This document shows, in pieces, positions 9,140 to 17,675 of a stretch of 64,000 nucleotides of DNA (its first letter is position 1; every line of letters begins with the position of its first letter). The translations under genes were made by a program, and so were the position numbers. A model generated the notes under the pieces. That model did not search any database. It was not told the origin of the DNA and saw only the letters and a program-made list of their open reading frames with translations. This DNA is from Deltaproteobacteria bacterium. GTDB lineage: Bacteria > Myxococcota_A > Polyangia > Polyangiales > JADJMO01. The stretch spans positions 158,717 through 222,716 of the forward strand of contig JANYDK010000083.1 of NCBI GenBank assembly GCA_025363655.1. The letters are read 5' to 3'.

Positions 9140-10993
9140 ATGAGTGTTCCGACCTCGTCCCAGAGTGACCGCCGCAATCCGATTCTCTCGCGCGTGCCCT
9201 TCGAGGCGCTCGTCGAGATCGCCGCGCCGCAAGGCACGTCGTTCGAAGCGGAGAGCATCGACTTGTCGGCGACCGGCATGCACCTGCGCACCGCCTACCT
9301 GCCGGAGGTCGGCACTGCGCTCACCTTCCGCTTCGAAGGCGCGAGCGAGACGCCGCCGATCCTCGCCGGTGGTCAGGTGGTTTGGGCTCACGACGGCCCC
9401 GAGGGTTGCGAGTTCGGCGTTCGCTTCGCCGAGCTCGAGGCGAAGAACGCCGCCGCCATTCGTCAGATCGTCGGCGTCTCGGTCGAACCGCCGGCGGAGG
9501 CGCCGAAGACGCTGATCGGTGTCGGCCCTGTCGATGGACCGACCTCGACGCCGCGTCTCTCGATCAAGCCTGGATCGCCGGTCCGAATTCACATCGAGGG
9601 CGTCAGCGCACCGATGCGCGCGACGCTCCGCGACGACGCCAGCAGGGGCGCGATCGTCGGCAGCGAGCTGAAGATGCTGCGCCTCGGCGCCGTCGTCGAG
9701 CTCGAGGACAAGGAGCACCGCACGCGTCGCTCGGCCCGCGTCGACGGCGTCGACTGCGAGATCGACGACGAATCGAAGATTCCGCAGCTGGTCGTGCGCC
9801 TCCGCTACGACGTCGCTGCCACCGCCGTCACTGCCGGAACTTCCGTGAACGAAGGAGCAAGCATGGGGACCGCGAAGAACGACGGGCCGGCGATCATCGC
9901 TGCTCCGCGCGAGGCGACGATGCCGCCGCCCGCGATGTCGAAGAGCGAGACGATCGGCTTCGATCGCACCGAGAAGATCGAACACGAGACCCAGGCGAGA
10001 GACGACGCGCGCGAGAGCGACGGCGAGGCGATGGGCGCGAGCTCGCAGCAGCGCATCTCGCTTCCGGTCGCCGAAGAGTCGGGCAAGCTCGACGTCGTCG
10101 CCGACGGAATGAAGAAGGTCGGCTCGGCGATGCGCGACGCGATGTCGGGCGCCGGGGCGATCGCCGCGCGCTTCGGTCTCCGCGCCAAGAACACCGTCTC
10201 TCTCCTCAAGGGGCGTGCCGGAAGTGGTCGCGGCGAGGAAGAGGTGCGACGGACGACGTCGCCCGCACCGGGAAATGCAGGTCAAAAGTCGCGCGTGCTT
10301 CGTCCCCAGGGAGCATCGCGAGATTTCCTCAACTCGATGAATGGGGAGGGGAGTGAGGAGGGCGTCATGCAAGAGATCGACACCAAGAAGTCCGCGCGTC
10401 GTAAGCAAATCGGGATCGCGATGGGAGTCGGGCTCGCGCTCGTCCTCGCCTTCTTCGCCTTCCGCAAACCCAAGAGCGCGCCGGTCGTGCAAGCGCCCGC
10501 GCCCGAGCTCGCGCCGGCACCCGCACCTGCGCCGCTCCCCGTCGCGCCGATCGACACCAACGCGGTGATGGGGAACGCAGCGCCGCTCGCTGCCGCTGCG
10601 CCGCTCGCCGGTGAGCCGACCGGCGTCGACGGTAGCGGCAAGCCCAACCCCTTCGGCACCACCACGGTGAAGAAGGGCACGCGCATGACGCTGCACCTCG
10701 ATGGGCCGATCACCGAGCTGCGTGGCATCGCCACCACCAACGGCTTCGTCGTCGCCGTCCCCAACCGCAAGTCGACCGAGGCGGCCAACCCGCTCGCGGC
10801 CAAGGACGCGCGCATCGCCTCCGCCAAGGTCGCCAACGTTCCTGGCGGCGCCGAGCTGACCATCACCTTCAAGGACAACGTCCCGAGCTACGTCGTCCGC
10901 GCCAAGGGCGACGCGCTCGAGATCGTCCTCTCGAAGGACAAGGCCGTCGCGAAGAAGCCCGCCAAGAAGGCGCCGGCGAAGAAGAAGAAGTAA
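9140..10993 (+). CDS. PilZ-domain membrane protein with periplasmic C-terminal domain
   Basis: 617 aa from the ATG at 9140, preceded by AGGGAGA. Residues 10-112 are a PilZ domain (RVPFEALVEI..., then DLSATGMHL, and a later FGVRF strand), the fold that binds cyclic di-GMP, although the RxxxR arginines are not obvious. A second PilZ-like region is likely at about 140-220 (DDASRGAIVGS). A Lys/Ala-rich linker precedes one transmembrane helix at about 423-442 (IGIAMGVGLALVLAFFAF), then a Pro/Ala linker and a beta-rich domain resembling AMIN domains (KGTRMTLHLDGPITELRGI...), ending in a Lys-rich tail. The last part should be periplasmic and may bind the wall or an envelope machine. A terminator hairpin follows. 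Confidence 0.85.
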   Translation: MSVPTSSQSDRRNPILSRVPFEALVEIAAPQGTSFEAESIDLSATGMHLRTAYLPEVGTALTFRFEGASETPPILAGGQVVWAHDGPEGCEFGVRFAELEAKNAAAIRQIVGVSVEPPAEAPKTLIGVGPVDGPTSTPRLSIKPGSPVRIHIEGVSAPMRATLRDDASRGAIVGSELKMLRLGAVVELEDKEHRTRRSARVDGVDCEIDDESKIPQLVVRLRYDVAATAVTAGTSVNEGASMGTAKNDGPAIIAAPREATMPPPAMSKSETIGFDRTEKIEHETQARDDARESDGEAMGASSQQRISLPVAEESGKLDVVADGMKKVGSAMRDAMSGAGAIAARFGLRAKNTVSLLKGRAGSGRGEEEVRRTTSPAPGNAGQKSRVLRPQGASRDFLNSMNGEGSEEGVMQEIDTKKSARRKQIGIAMGVGLALVLAFFAFRKPKSAPVVQAPAPELAPAPAPAPLPVAPIDTNAVMGNAAPLAAAAPLAGEPTGVDGSGKPNPFGTTTVKKGTRMTLHLDGPITELRGIATTNGFVVAVPNRKSTEAANPLAAKDARIASAKVANVPGGAELTITFKDNVPSYVVRAKGDALEIVLSKDKAVAKKPAKKAPAKKKK

Positions 10994-11015
10994 CTCGCGA
11001 ACACGAGTGAAGAGA

Positions 11016-11058
11016 GACGACCTCGCCCCCCGCGGCGGGGTCGTCTTCGTTTTGTCGG
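11016..11058 (+). terminator. Rho-independent terminator after the PilZ gene
   Basis: GACGACC at 11016-11022 pairs with GGTCGTC at 11039-11045 around a GC-rich loop that can pair further. The tail TTCGTTTTGTCGG (11046-11058) supplies an interrupted T-tract. The same 13-nt tail follows the terminator at 28026-28065. Confidence 0.8.
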
Positions 11059-11108
11059 CGCAGGCCGGCACAGTTTCGATGGCTCGCGGCTTGCTGCTAC
11101 ACGAGGGC

Positions 11109-12137
11109 ATGCTGCCTGTTCGCCCGCTCGCCCTTCGCGCCATTTTTCGCAGCCTCGTCCTCGGCTCCCTCGGCGTTCCCCTCGTCGCATGTGGAGGCCA
11201 AGTCGGCGGTGACCATGTCGGCAACGATGGTGGCAACGACACCAAGGAATCACCGAAGGACGCCGATGTCCCCGACGCCTGCGTCACCTCGCCGATCTCG
11301 AGCACGGCTGGGCCGTGCGACGTGATCGTCGAGTACTACGCCTGCGCGGTGCCGGGCGTGCACACGGGCGTCTCCATCCCCGGGGCCACCTGCACGAGCC
11401 TCTGCGGATTCGATTCGGGCTACGTCAATTGCTACGCGACCAACGCCGAAAGTGATCCGCACGTGGTCTTGCACTGCACGACCTGCGTGACGGGACGTAG
11501 ACCGGCCGGCTACGTGCTCGAGGTCGGCGATGGCTCGCAGGAGCTCGGCGCCGTCTTCGCGCGCATCGCCGAGCTCGAAGCGGCGTCGATCGATGCGTTT
11601 GCCATCCTCGAGCGCGAGCTCGTGCTGCATGGCGCGCCGACTGCGCTCGTCGCTTCCGCGCGACGCTCGCGACGCGAGGAAATCCAGCACGCGCGCGCGA
11701 TGCGACGGGTCGCGAAACGATTCGGCGGAAGCCCACGCATTCCGAAGGTCGCGCCACGCCCGCCGCGTGATCTCCGCGCACTCGCGCTCGACAACGCCAT
11801 CGAGGGTTGCATCCGCGAAGCGTTCGGCGCGCTCGTCGCCACCCACCAGGCGATGACCGCGAAGGACGAGACGATCCGCGTCGAGATGGCTCGCATCGCC
11901 GAGGACGAGACGAGGCACGCTGCCTTCTCGCTTGCCCTCGCGGCGTGGCTCGACGGCGTCATGGACGACTCGGCGCGCGCCGAGGTCGATGCGGCGAGAC
12001 GTCGCGCGCTCACCGAGCTCGAGCGCGAAGTCGATGCGCCGGTCGCGCCCGCCTTGGTCGCTCTCGCTGGTTTCCCCGATCGCGCGGCCTCGCTCCGTCT
12101 CTTCACTGGCCTGCGCGAAGCGCTGCTTGCGTCCTGA
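11109..12137 (+). CDS. Lipoprotein with Cys-rich region and ferritin-like domain
   Basis: 342 aa from the ATG at 11109; an in-frame start at 11079 is possible. The N-terminus is a lipoprotein signal ending in VPLVAC-GGQ. A region with about eight cysteines follows (residues 60-140). From about 150 the protein is helical and ferritin-like: AELEAASIDAF, then EIQHARAM, a second EAFGAL helix, then EDETRHA. This E / ExxH / E / ExxH spacing is typical of a four-helix di-iron domain. Export of a ferritin-like domain on a lipoprotein is less common than cytosolic placement. The product is likely periplasmic or on the outer membrane; the reaction is unknown (oxidase or metal binding). Confidence 0.8.
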   Translation: MLPVRPLALRAIFRSLVLGSLGVPLVACGGQVGGDHVGNDGGNDTKESPKDADVPDACVTSPISSTAGPCDVIVEYYACAVPGVHTGVSIPGATCTSLCGFDSGYVNCYATNAESDPHVVLHCTTCVTGRRPAGYVLEVGDGSQELGAVFARIAELEAASIDAFAILERELVLHGAPTALVASARRSRREEIQHARAMRRVAKRFGGSPRIPKVAPRPPRDLRALALDNAIEGCIREAFGALVATHQAMTAKDETIRVEMARIAEDETRHAAFSLALAAWLDGVMDDSARAEVDAARRRALTELEREVDAPVAPALVALAGFPDRAASLRLFTGLREALLAS

Positions 12138-12191
12138 GTGTGCGTCGCGACTCGATTCGCGCCGCGCAGCTACGCACCGCCGCGCCGGTGT

Positions 12192-12197
12192 TAGGCT
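12192..12197 (+). promoter_or_regulatory. Putative -10 element TAGGCT of ppa
   Basis: TAGGCT lies 8 nt before the ppa ATG, in the context GTTAGGCTCGTCGG. The spacing fits transcription starting at or next to the start codon (leaderless). Near-identical GTTAGGCTCGGCGG contexts occur at 30401-30412 and, on the minus strand, before the gene starting at 52932. Confidence 0.5.
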
Positions 12198-12205
12198 CGT
12201 CGGCA

Positions 12206-12784
12206 ATGGCTCACCCCTGGCACGACATTCCCATCGATGAACCGGTCGAAGAGGGTTTCCCCGCGCTCATCGAGATCCCCAAGGGCTCGAAGAACAAGTA
12301 CGAGCTCGACAAGAAGACCGGGCTCCTGATGCTCGATCGCGTGCTCTTCTCCGCGGTCCACTACCCGGCCAACTACGGCTTCATTCCCCGCACCTTCTGC
12401 GACGACGGTGATCCGCTCGACGTCCTCGTCCTCGGTCAAGAGCCGGTGGCGCCGCTCACCATCGTTCGCGCGCGCGCCGTCGGCGTGATGTCGATGCGCG
12501 ACGAGAAGGGGCTCGACGACAAGATCATCGCCATCAGCCTCTTCGATCCGGCGGTCTCGGCTTACACGCACATCCGCGAATTGCCGCAGCACGTGCTCAC
12601 CGAGCTGAAGCGCTTCTTCGAAGACTACAAGACGCTCGAAAAGAAGCAGGTCGTCGTCGAGGACTTCTCCGGCCCGTTCGAGGCGAACAAGGTCATCCGC
12701 GAAGGCATGCGCGGCTACCAGGTGATGACCCCGAGCGGTCGCATCCCGGTCGCCAAGCCGCGGAACACCGACCCGCCGAAGTAG
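12206..12784 (+). CDS. ppa: Inorganic pyrophosphatase (family I)
   Basis: 192 aa from the ATG at 12206. It hydrolyses pyrophosphate to phosphate in the cytosol and so drives biosynthetic reactions forward. Visible family I features are IEIPKGSKNKYELDK near the N-terminus, HYPANYGFIP, and the metal-binding signature DDGDPLDVLV at 66-75. The length is usual for bacterial soluble PPases. No ribosome site is visible; a -10-like TAGGCT sits 8 nt upstream, so the messenger may be leaderless. It is followed by a hairpin repeat and then the response-regulator gene. Confidence 0.96.
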   Translation: MAHPWHDIPIDEPVEEGFPALIEIPKGSKNKYELDKKTGLLMLDRVLFSAVHYPANYGFIPRTFCDDGDPLDVLVLGQEPVAPLTIVRARAVGVMSMRDEKGLDDKIIAISLFDPAVSAYTHIRELPQHVLTELKRFFEDYKTLEKKQVVVEDFSGPFEANKVIREGMRGYQVMTPSGRIPVAKPRNTDPPK

Positions 12785-12821
12785 GCGAGCGGACCGAGCC
12801 GCAGGCGAGATCCAGCGAGCG

Positions 12822-12847
12822 GCCAAAGTTGCGAAGCAATCTTTGGC
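12822..12847. repeat. Dispersed hairpin element, copy A
   Basis: GCCAAAG and CTTTGGC flank an inner TTGC-GAA-GCAA hairpin with one bulged T: an 11-bp stem with a 3-nt loop. A second copy in the other orientation lies at 30290-30315, differing only in one loop base and the bulged base, and a degenerate third at 30432-30456. Copies A and B also share GCGAGAT about 17 nt further out. There is no T-tract, so it is not a standard terminator. Confidence 0.7.
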
Positions 12848-12891
12848 TTCAAGTGATTCGAGCCTCTATCGTCTCCCCATCGACTTGGGGT

Positions 12892-12897
12892 TAGCCT
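12892..12897 (+). promoter_or_regulatory. Putative -10 element TAGCCT of the response-regulator gene
   Basis: TAGCCT lies 8 nt before the ATG at 12906, and no ribosome site is present. The spacing repeats that seen before ppa, mlaD-like and other genes here. Confidence 0.45.
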
Positions 12898-12905
12898 TGC
12901 CCGCG

Positions 12906-14306
12906 ATGGGTAACGCGCACCTCTTGGTGGTCGACGACGAGCCGAACATCCTGACGACGCTCTCGACCGCGCTGCGGCTCGAGGGCTACTCCGTCGACGT
13001 CGCCGGAGGGGTGCGCGTCGCCGAAGAGAAGCTGCAGAAGCGCGCCTACGACCTCTTGCTCCTCGACATCGCGCTCCCCGATGGCGACGGCATCGACATG
13101 CTGACGCGGCTGCGTGCTGCGCGAAACGAGATCCCGTGCATCGTCATGAGCGGTCACGGCACCATCGACACCGCGGTGAAGGCGACGCGCCTCGGAGCGC
13201 TCGATTTCCTGGAGAAACCGCTCTCCACCGATCGCCTGCTCCTCGTCCTCGACAACACCCTTCGCCTCGTCCGCGCCGAGGCCGAGGCCCGCGAGCTCAA
13301 GGCGCAGGCCGGTTGGGACGGAGAGATTCTCGGCGACTCTCCGGCGATGCTCCAGCTCCGCGAGCGCATCGCGCGTGCTGCCAAGGCGAAGGACGCCAAC
13401 GTCCTCGTCACCGGTGAACGTGGCACCGGGAAAGAGCTCGTCGCGCGCGCCATCCACTTGCAGTCACCGCGCGCGAAGGGGCCGCTCGAGAAGCTCAACT
13501 GCGCGGCGGTGCCAGGCGAGCTGATCGAGAGCGAGCTCTTCGGTCACGAGGCGGGCGCGTTCACCGGCGCCACCAAGTCACGCCGCGGAAAGTTCGAGCG
13601 CGCCAACCGCGGCACGCTCTTCCTCGACGAGGTCGGCGACATGCCGATGCCGATGCAGGCGAAGCTCCTCCGCGTGCTGCAAGAGCGAGAAATCGAGCGT
13701 GTCGGTGGTGGTGACGTCATCAAGATCGACGTCCGCGTGGTCGCCGCGACGAACCGCGATTTGGTCGCCGCCACCTCGACCGGTGCGTTCCGACCCGACC
13801 TCTACGATCGCTTGCACGTCCTCCCGATCGAGATCCCGACGCTGCGTGCGCGTCGCGAAGACATCCCCAATCTCACGCGTCACTTCCTCGAGCTCACCTC
13901 GCGCGCCAACGATCGGCGCGGCATGAAGATGACCGACGACGCGCTCGACGTGCTCTCCGGGTACTCCTTCCCCGGCAACGTCCGCGAGCTGAAGAACCTC
14001 ATCGAGCGGCTCGTCATCCTCAGCCCCGACGAGACCATCGACGCCGAGCAGGTGCGCAGCTTCCTTCCGCAGGCGGGCGTGCCGGCGGCGGGCGGGCTCT
14101 TCCGCGCGACGGTGCCCTTCCGCGTCCTCGTCGAGGAGGCCGAGCGCACCATTCTCCAAGAAGCATTGAAACATTATGGAAATCAGATGGCCGCCACCGC
14201 GCGCGGTCTCGATCTCGAGCGAAGCCACCTCTACAAGAAGTTCCGCGCGCTCGGGCTTCGCGAGAAGCCCAAGGATGGCGAAGACGAGCCGCTCGAGTCG
14301 TCGTAG
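12906..14306 (+). CDS. NtrC-family sigma-54-dependent response regulator
   Basis: 466 aa from the ATG at 12906; an upstream TTG frame was rejected because the receiver domain starts directly after this Met. The receiver domain (1-120) has acidic residues DDE at 10-12, phospho-acceptor Asp54 (LLLDIALPDG) and the conserved Lys in FLEKP. The AAA+ domain has Walker A GERGTGKE (171-178) and the sigma-54 contact loop GAFTGA (218-223). A Fis-type helix-turn-helix ends the protein (GNQMAATARGLDLERSHLYKKF). It should activate sigma-54 promoters when phosphorylated. No histidine kinase is adjacent, so the partner is unknown. Confidence 0.95.
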   Translation: MGNAHLLVVDDEPNILTTLSTALRLEGYSVDVAGGVRVAEEKLQKRAYDLLLLDIALPDGDGIDMLTRLRAARNEIPCIVMSGHGTIDTAVKATRLGALDFLEKPLSTDRLLLVLDNTLRLVRAEAEARELKAQAGWDGEILGDSPAMLQLRERIARAAKAKDANVLVTGERGTGKELVARAIHLQSPRAKGPLEKLNCAAVPGELIESELFGHEAGAFTGATKSRRGKFERANRGTLFLDEVGDMPMPMQAKLLRVLQEREIERVGGGDVIKIDVRVVAATNRDLVAATSTGAFRPDLYDRLHVLPIEIPTLRARREDIPNLTRHFLELTSRANDRRGMKMTDDALDVLSGYSFPGNVRELKNLIERLVILSPDETIDAEQVRSFLPQAGVPAAGGLFRATVPFRVLVEEAERTILQEALKHYGNQMAATARGLDLERSHLYKKFRALGLREKPKDGEDEPLESS

Positions 14307-14351
14307 GCGAGAGCGAGAGGCGTCACGGAGCAACGGAGCAACGGAGCGTAC

Positions 14352-15347
14352 TCAGGTGCGACGAAGGGTGCGGTCGTGCCAGAGGAGCATTTCGATGGCG
14401 CCGGGGCCCTTGTTCCAGATGTAGTCGTGGGGGCCTGGATAAATCGCGAATTCGTGGGCGATTTTTCGTTCGGTCAGCTTCTGATCGAAGACGACGAGTG
14501 CGTCCTTGTAGACGTCTTGTTCGGAGGTCGTCACGCGTAGGGGGCGGCCCTTGAGCGAGCGTTGTGCCTCGGCGGCGATGCGATCGGCCTGCGGTGCATC
14601 GAAGACTGCGGGCTGGAGTGAGCCGATGGCGCCGAAGGTCTCGGGGCGCATGAGACCCATCGTCAGCGCACTGATGCCTCCGAGCGAGACGCCATCGATG
14701 CCGGTGGCCGCGGTGGTGGGGATGACCGGCAGCTCTTTGCGTGCGCGAGGAATCACTTTGTCGGCGAGGAAGCGCGCGTAGTCGTCGAAGGAGACCTCGG
14801 CGCTGATCTGTCGCGGTACGAAGGGGCAGACGATGACCAGGCCGCGAAACGGGTTCTTCTCGAGGCTGGCGTTGACCTCGGCGAGGTGCTCGGGCGTGAC
14901 CAAGTCGTGGAAGTCGGCGTCGTCGAGCGGCGGCGAGTGGAGCGCGGAGTAGGCCTTGTCGAGCTCGTAGGCCTTGAGCCATCCGTAGATGCCGGTGATG
15001 GGATCGACCGTCTCGCCCATGCCGTGGAGGGCGATGAGGAGCGGGATCTTCTCTTCGCCCTTCGGCAGCGGATCGGGCACCAACGCCGCGCACTTGCGTG
15101 CCCAGGTGTGATCGAACGGAATCGACAAATCAGGCGGAAAATCCCACTCGATGACGCGTAGCCCGGCCGACGAGTGCACGGGAGGAGCCGCCGAGACCGA
15201 GGCGACGGGAGGCGAGGCGACGCTGGCGGTGGTCGCCGGCTTCTTCGGCGTCGGCGGTACGTCGTCGTCGAAGCCGCGCTTGCACGCGGTCGTCATCAGG
15301 GCGAGCGCGCCGAGCATCTCGCGACGGGTGACGGACGGGCGCCTCAT
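14352..15347 (-). CDS. Secreted alpha/beta hydrolase (putative esterase, lipoprotein)
   Basis: 331 aa from the ATG at 15347, with GGAG spaced 6 nt upstream; a TTG one codon earlier is less likely. The N-terminus RRPSVTRREMLGALALMTTAC combines an Arg-rich n-region with a lipobox-like TTAC. A Pro/Thr/Ala linker follows. The hydrolase fold shows LLIALHGMGE, the nucleophile elbow GVSLGG and a late His in GPHDYIWN. It resembles the putative esterase (esterase D-like) family. The substrate is unknown; the location should be the periplasm or cell surface. It converges on the response-regulator gene with 45 bp between. Confidence 0.8.
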   Translation of the reverse strand: MRRPSVTRREMLGALALMTTACKRGFDDDVPPTPKKPATTASVASPPVASVSAAPPVHSSAGLRVIEWDFPPDLSIPFDHTWARKCAALVPDPLPKGEEKIPLLIALHGMGETVDPITGIYGWLKAYELDKAYSALHSPPLDDADFHDLVTPEHLAEVNASLEKNPFRGLVIVCPFVPRQISAEVSFDDYARFLADKVIPRARKELPVIPTTAATGIDGVSLGGISALTMGLMRPETFGAIGSLQPAVFDAPQADRIAAEAQRSLKGRPLRVTTSEQDVYKDALVVFDQKLTERKIAHEFAIYPGPHDYIWNKGPGAIEMLLWHDRTLRRT

Positions 15348-15404
15348 CAATCTCCGTCATCAGTCTTCCACATCACGACGCGCGTGGCCCACTCTCGAGT
15401 GTGA

Positions 15405-16937
15405 TCAAGCGCGTGCTGCGGCGACGATGTGTCGAGAAATGTGAAGCGCGAAGGCGTAGATGGAAATTTGCGGGGGGCCGCCGAGGCTGCTGGGGAAGAG
15501 CGAGCCATCGGCGACGAACAGTCCTCGAAGATGATGATGCTCGCCGGTCGACTTCACGACCGAGGTGAAGGGATCTTCACCCATGCGTAGCGTGCCCATC
15601 GGGTGCACGGCGGTGAGAGGCATCCCGTGTGGGCGAACGACGTCTTCGTCGATGCGGCCGAGCTCGGCGCGGGTGCGCACGATGCGCGGCGGCACCCCCG
15701 GCACCGCGACCTCGGTGGCGCCGGCCGCGAGGAGCAGCTCTGCCGCCGCGCGCACACCCTTGAGCATCTGCGCGCGATCGCCCGGCGTCATCTCGTAGCG
15801 AAGCACCGGACGACCGGCATCGCCGATCGACACCACGCCTTCGGTCTCGTCGTGCACCACCGCGGTGAGCGCGACGAGGTGGCGATACCTCCGCATCGCG
15901 CCCATGTGGGCCGCGCCGAAGCCCGGCGTCATCGTCGCCGCGCCGATCGGATGGGCAAATGCAGTGGTGATCCAGACGCGGCGATCGGACCCTTCGGCGA
16001 AGTCGAGGTGCTCGGTGCACTCGTAGCTCTGCGGAATGCCGCGCCAGCCGTCGATGTTCCGATCGTCGAAATAACCAGCGATCGCCGCGCCGGGGTGGAT
16101 GTGAAGCTTCTGCCCGAGTTGGTAGTGCGGATCGTGGATGCCGCTCTGCAACGCGAGAAGGGCGCTCCCGACGGCGCTGGCGGCGAGCACGACCACGCGC
16201 GCGCGAATCTTCACCGAGCGTCCGTTCGCTGCGCGCGCCTCGATGCCGCTGACGCGGATGCCGTCATGGAGAACCCGCAGCGCACGCACGTCGCAATAGA
16301 TGCGTGCCCCGGCCGAGAGGGCTACCGGAAGCACGCTTTTTCGTGCGTTGTTCTTCCCGTTGTAGGCGCAGCCGAGCTCGCAGAAGCCGCTGCGCGCGCA
16401 GCCATCGCGGTTGTGCGAGAGGTTGCCGCCACGCCAGCCGAGCGTTTTCACGCCGCGGCGGAGCGCGTCGTTGTTGGCGTTGATGTCGTCGTCGTCGATG
16501 CGCGTGACGTGGAGATCGCGTTCGATGGCGGCGAAGCTCGGCTCCATCTCGGCGACCGAGCATCCGAGCACGGCGTGCTTCTGCGCCCATCGGTCGAGAA
16601 TCTCGGTCGGTGTCCGCTTGCAGAGGTTGGTGTTGTGCACCGTCGAGCCGCCGACGCCGCGCCCTTGGAGGACGGTGATCGCGAGATCTTCCGTCATCCG
16701 TCCGCCCCCTTCGGCGAAGAGCTCGGGGAGCATGTGATCTTCGCGTTGATCGAAATCTTCGGGGAGGTGATCGCTCCCTTCTTCGAGGGCGACGACGTTG
16801 CATCCAGCGCGCGCGAGCTCACGCAGCGCGATCGAGCCGCCGGCGCCGGTGCCGATCACCACCGCGTCGACGTCGAGCACCAGATCGCTCTCGAGATCCT
16901 TGCCGGAGAGGACGCCCGGCGTGCGCGGAGTCTTCAA
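15405..16937 (-). CDS. GMC-family FAD-dependent oxidoreductase
   Basis: 510 aa. The FAD-binding dinucleotide fold is at residues 25-45 (VVIGTGAGGSIALREL). GVGGSTVHNTNL is the GMC signature near the flavin. The C-terminal GMC domain contains HPMGTLRMG and a closing segment GLFVADGSLFPSSLGGPPQ, in which Pro-Gln replaces the usual Asn-Pro pair. Such enzymes oxidise alcohols or sugars. Its ATG overlaps the stop of the next gene upstream by 4 bp, and that gene is a gluconate-2-dehydrogenase subunit 3 homologue, so the pair is probably a two-subunit dehydrogenase. The substrate cannot be read from sequence. It has no signal peptide and may be co-exported with the Tat-signal subunit. Confidence 0.88.
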   Translation of the reverse strand: MKTPRTPGVLSGKDLESDLVLDVDAVVIGTGAGGSIALRELARAGCNVVALEEGSDHLPEDFDQREDHMLPELFAEGGGRMTEDLAITVLQGRGVGGSTVHNTNLCKRTPTEILDRWAQKHAVLGCSVAEMEPSFAAIERDLHVTRIDDDDINANNDALRRGVKTLGWRGGNLSHNRDGCARSGFCELGCAYNGKNNARKSVLPVALSAGARIYCDVRALRVLHDGIRVSGIEARAANGRSVKIRARVVVLAASAVGSALLALQSGIHDPHYQLGQKLHIHPGAAIAGYFDDRNIDGWRGIPQSYECTEHLDFAEGSDRRVWITTAFAHPIGAATMTPGFGAAHMGAMRRYRHLVALTAVVHDETEGVVSIGDAGRPVLRYEMTPGDRAQMLKGVRAAAELLLAAGATEVAVPGVPPRIVRTRAELGRIDEDVVRPHGMPLTAVHPMGTLRMGEDPFTSVVKSTGEHHHLRGLFVADGSLFPSSLGGPPQISIYAFALHISRHIVAAARA

Positions 16938-17581
16938 GAACCACCCTGTTTTTCAGGTGATTTCACCACCGGCAGATGACGCTTCTCGGTCCACCCGTCG
17001 AGCGGCCGGTTCACCAAGGGTCCGTCGTAGCCGAGCACGCCCCAGGTGCGCGGGTCGCGGTAGTAGCCCATCATCACCATCGACTTGAGTCCGTGGAAGC
17101 AGCCGCGCAGCATCCCGAGGCGCGAGCTCTCGAGGCTCCCGAGGACGTGATCTTGTGCGGCGGCGTCGAGCGCGGTGAATCGATGAAGGTGTCCGCAGGC
17201 AAGCGGCCAGCCGTGTTCGAGAAATCCGAAGAGCGAGGAGGCGTCTTTCTGGATCGGCTCGGAGGCGGCTGCGAGAAACGCGTCGATGAACTCGCCGACC
17301 TGCACTTCGCGCGGGGTCGGCGGCGCGCCCGGCGCATCGTAGGGGACGTCGGCGAGGCAGATGCGCGCCGCGGCGGCGTCGACGACGACGAGCTGCCAAG
17401 GCCGAAGAAAACGCAACTTCGCCACGCGCGCTGGGTCGACTTCGTACCCAGTGGTGCGAATCGTGGCGATGGCACCGGCGACGGAGGCGAGACCGCCGAG
17501 ACCGAGGGCGCGAAGGACGCGACGGCGACCTGGATCGGGCGCGCCATTCGTTGCGGGGCTACGGGGAGGGGGGACGGACAT
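16934..17581 (-). CDS. Gluconate 2-dehydrogenase subunit 3-like protein with Tat-type signal
   Basis: 215 aa from the ATG at 17581; in-frame upstream starts were rejected because the Tat-like signal starts here. The N-terminus has GRRRVLRALGLGGLASVAGA, a twin-arginine pattern plus hydrophobic segment. The mature part matches the small-subunit family that partners GMC dehydrogenases (helical, with a late MVMMGYYRDPRTWGVLGY). It overlaps the start of the GMC oxidoreductase by 4 bp, so translation is probably coupled. The likely role is to carry the flavoprotein across or to the membrane. The start lies head to head with the MFS gene, 94 bp away. Confidence 0.82.
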   Translation of the reverse strand: MSVPPPRSPATNGAPDPGRRRVLRALGLGGLASVAGAIATIRTTGYEVDPARVAKLRFLRPWQLVVVDAAAARICLADVPYDAPGAPPTPREVQVGEFIDAFLAAASEPIQKDASSLFGFLEHGWPLACGHLHRFTALDAAAQDHVLGSLESSRLGMLRGCFHGLKSMVMMGYYRDPRTWGVLGYDGPLVNRPLDGWTEKRHLPVVKSPEKQGGS

Positions 17582-17675
17582 GGCAGGACGAGACGGACGA
17601 GGAGTTGGCCGCACGGTGTCCTGTCTACGTACGATCGACAAGCGAGAAAGCCGCGCTTCGGCCTCCGCACGCACC

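Noticed and set aside
9017..11305. 762-codon minus-strand open frame
   Set aside because: Antisense to the PilZ gene and its terminator; the composition is typical of a GC-rich shadow.
12843..12905. TTG start 21 codons upstream of the response regulator
   Set aside because: It begins inside a hairpin repeat, and the receiver domain starts just after the ATG at 12906.
15405..17581. Horizontal transfer of the GMC dehydrogenase pair
   Set aside because: Codon use and GC content look like the neighbours', and no mobile element or flanking repeat is seen.
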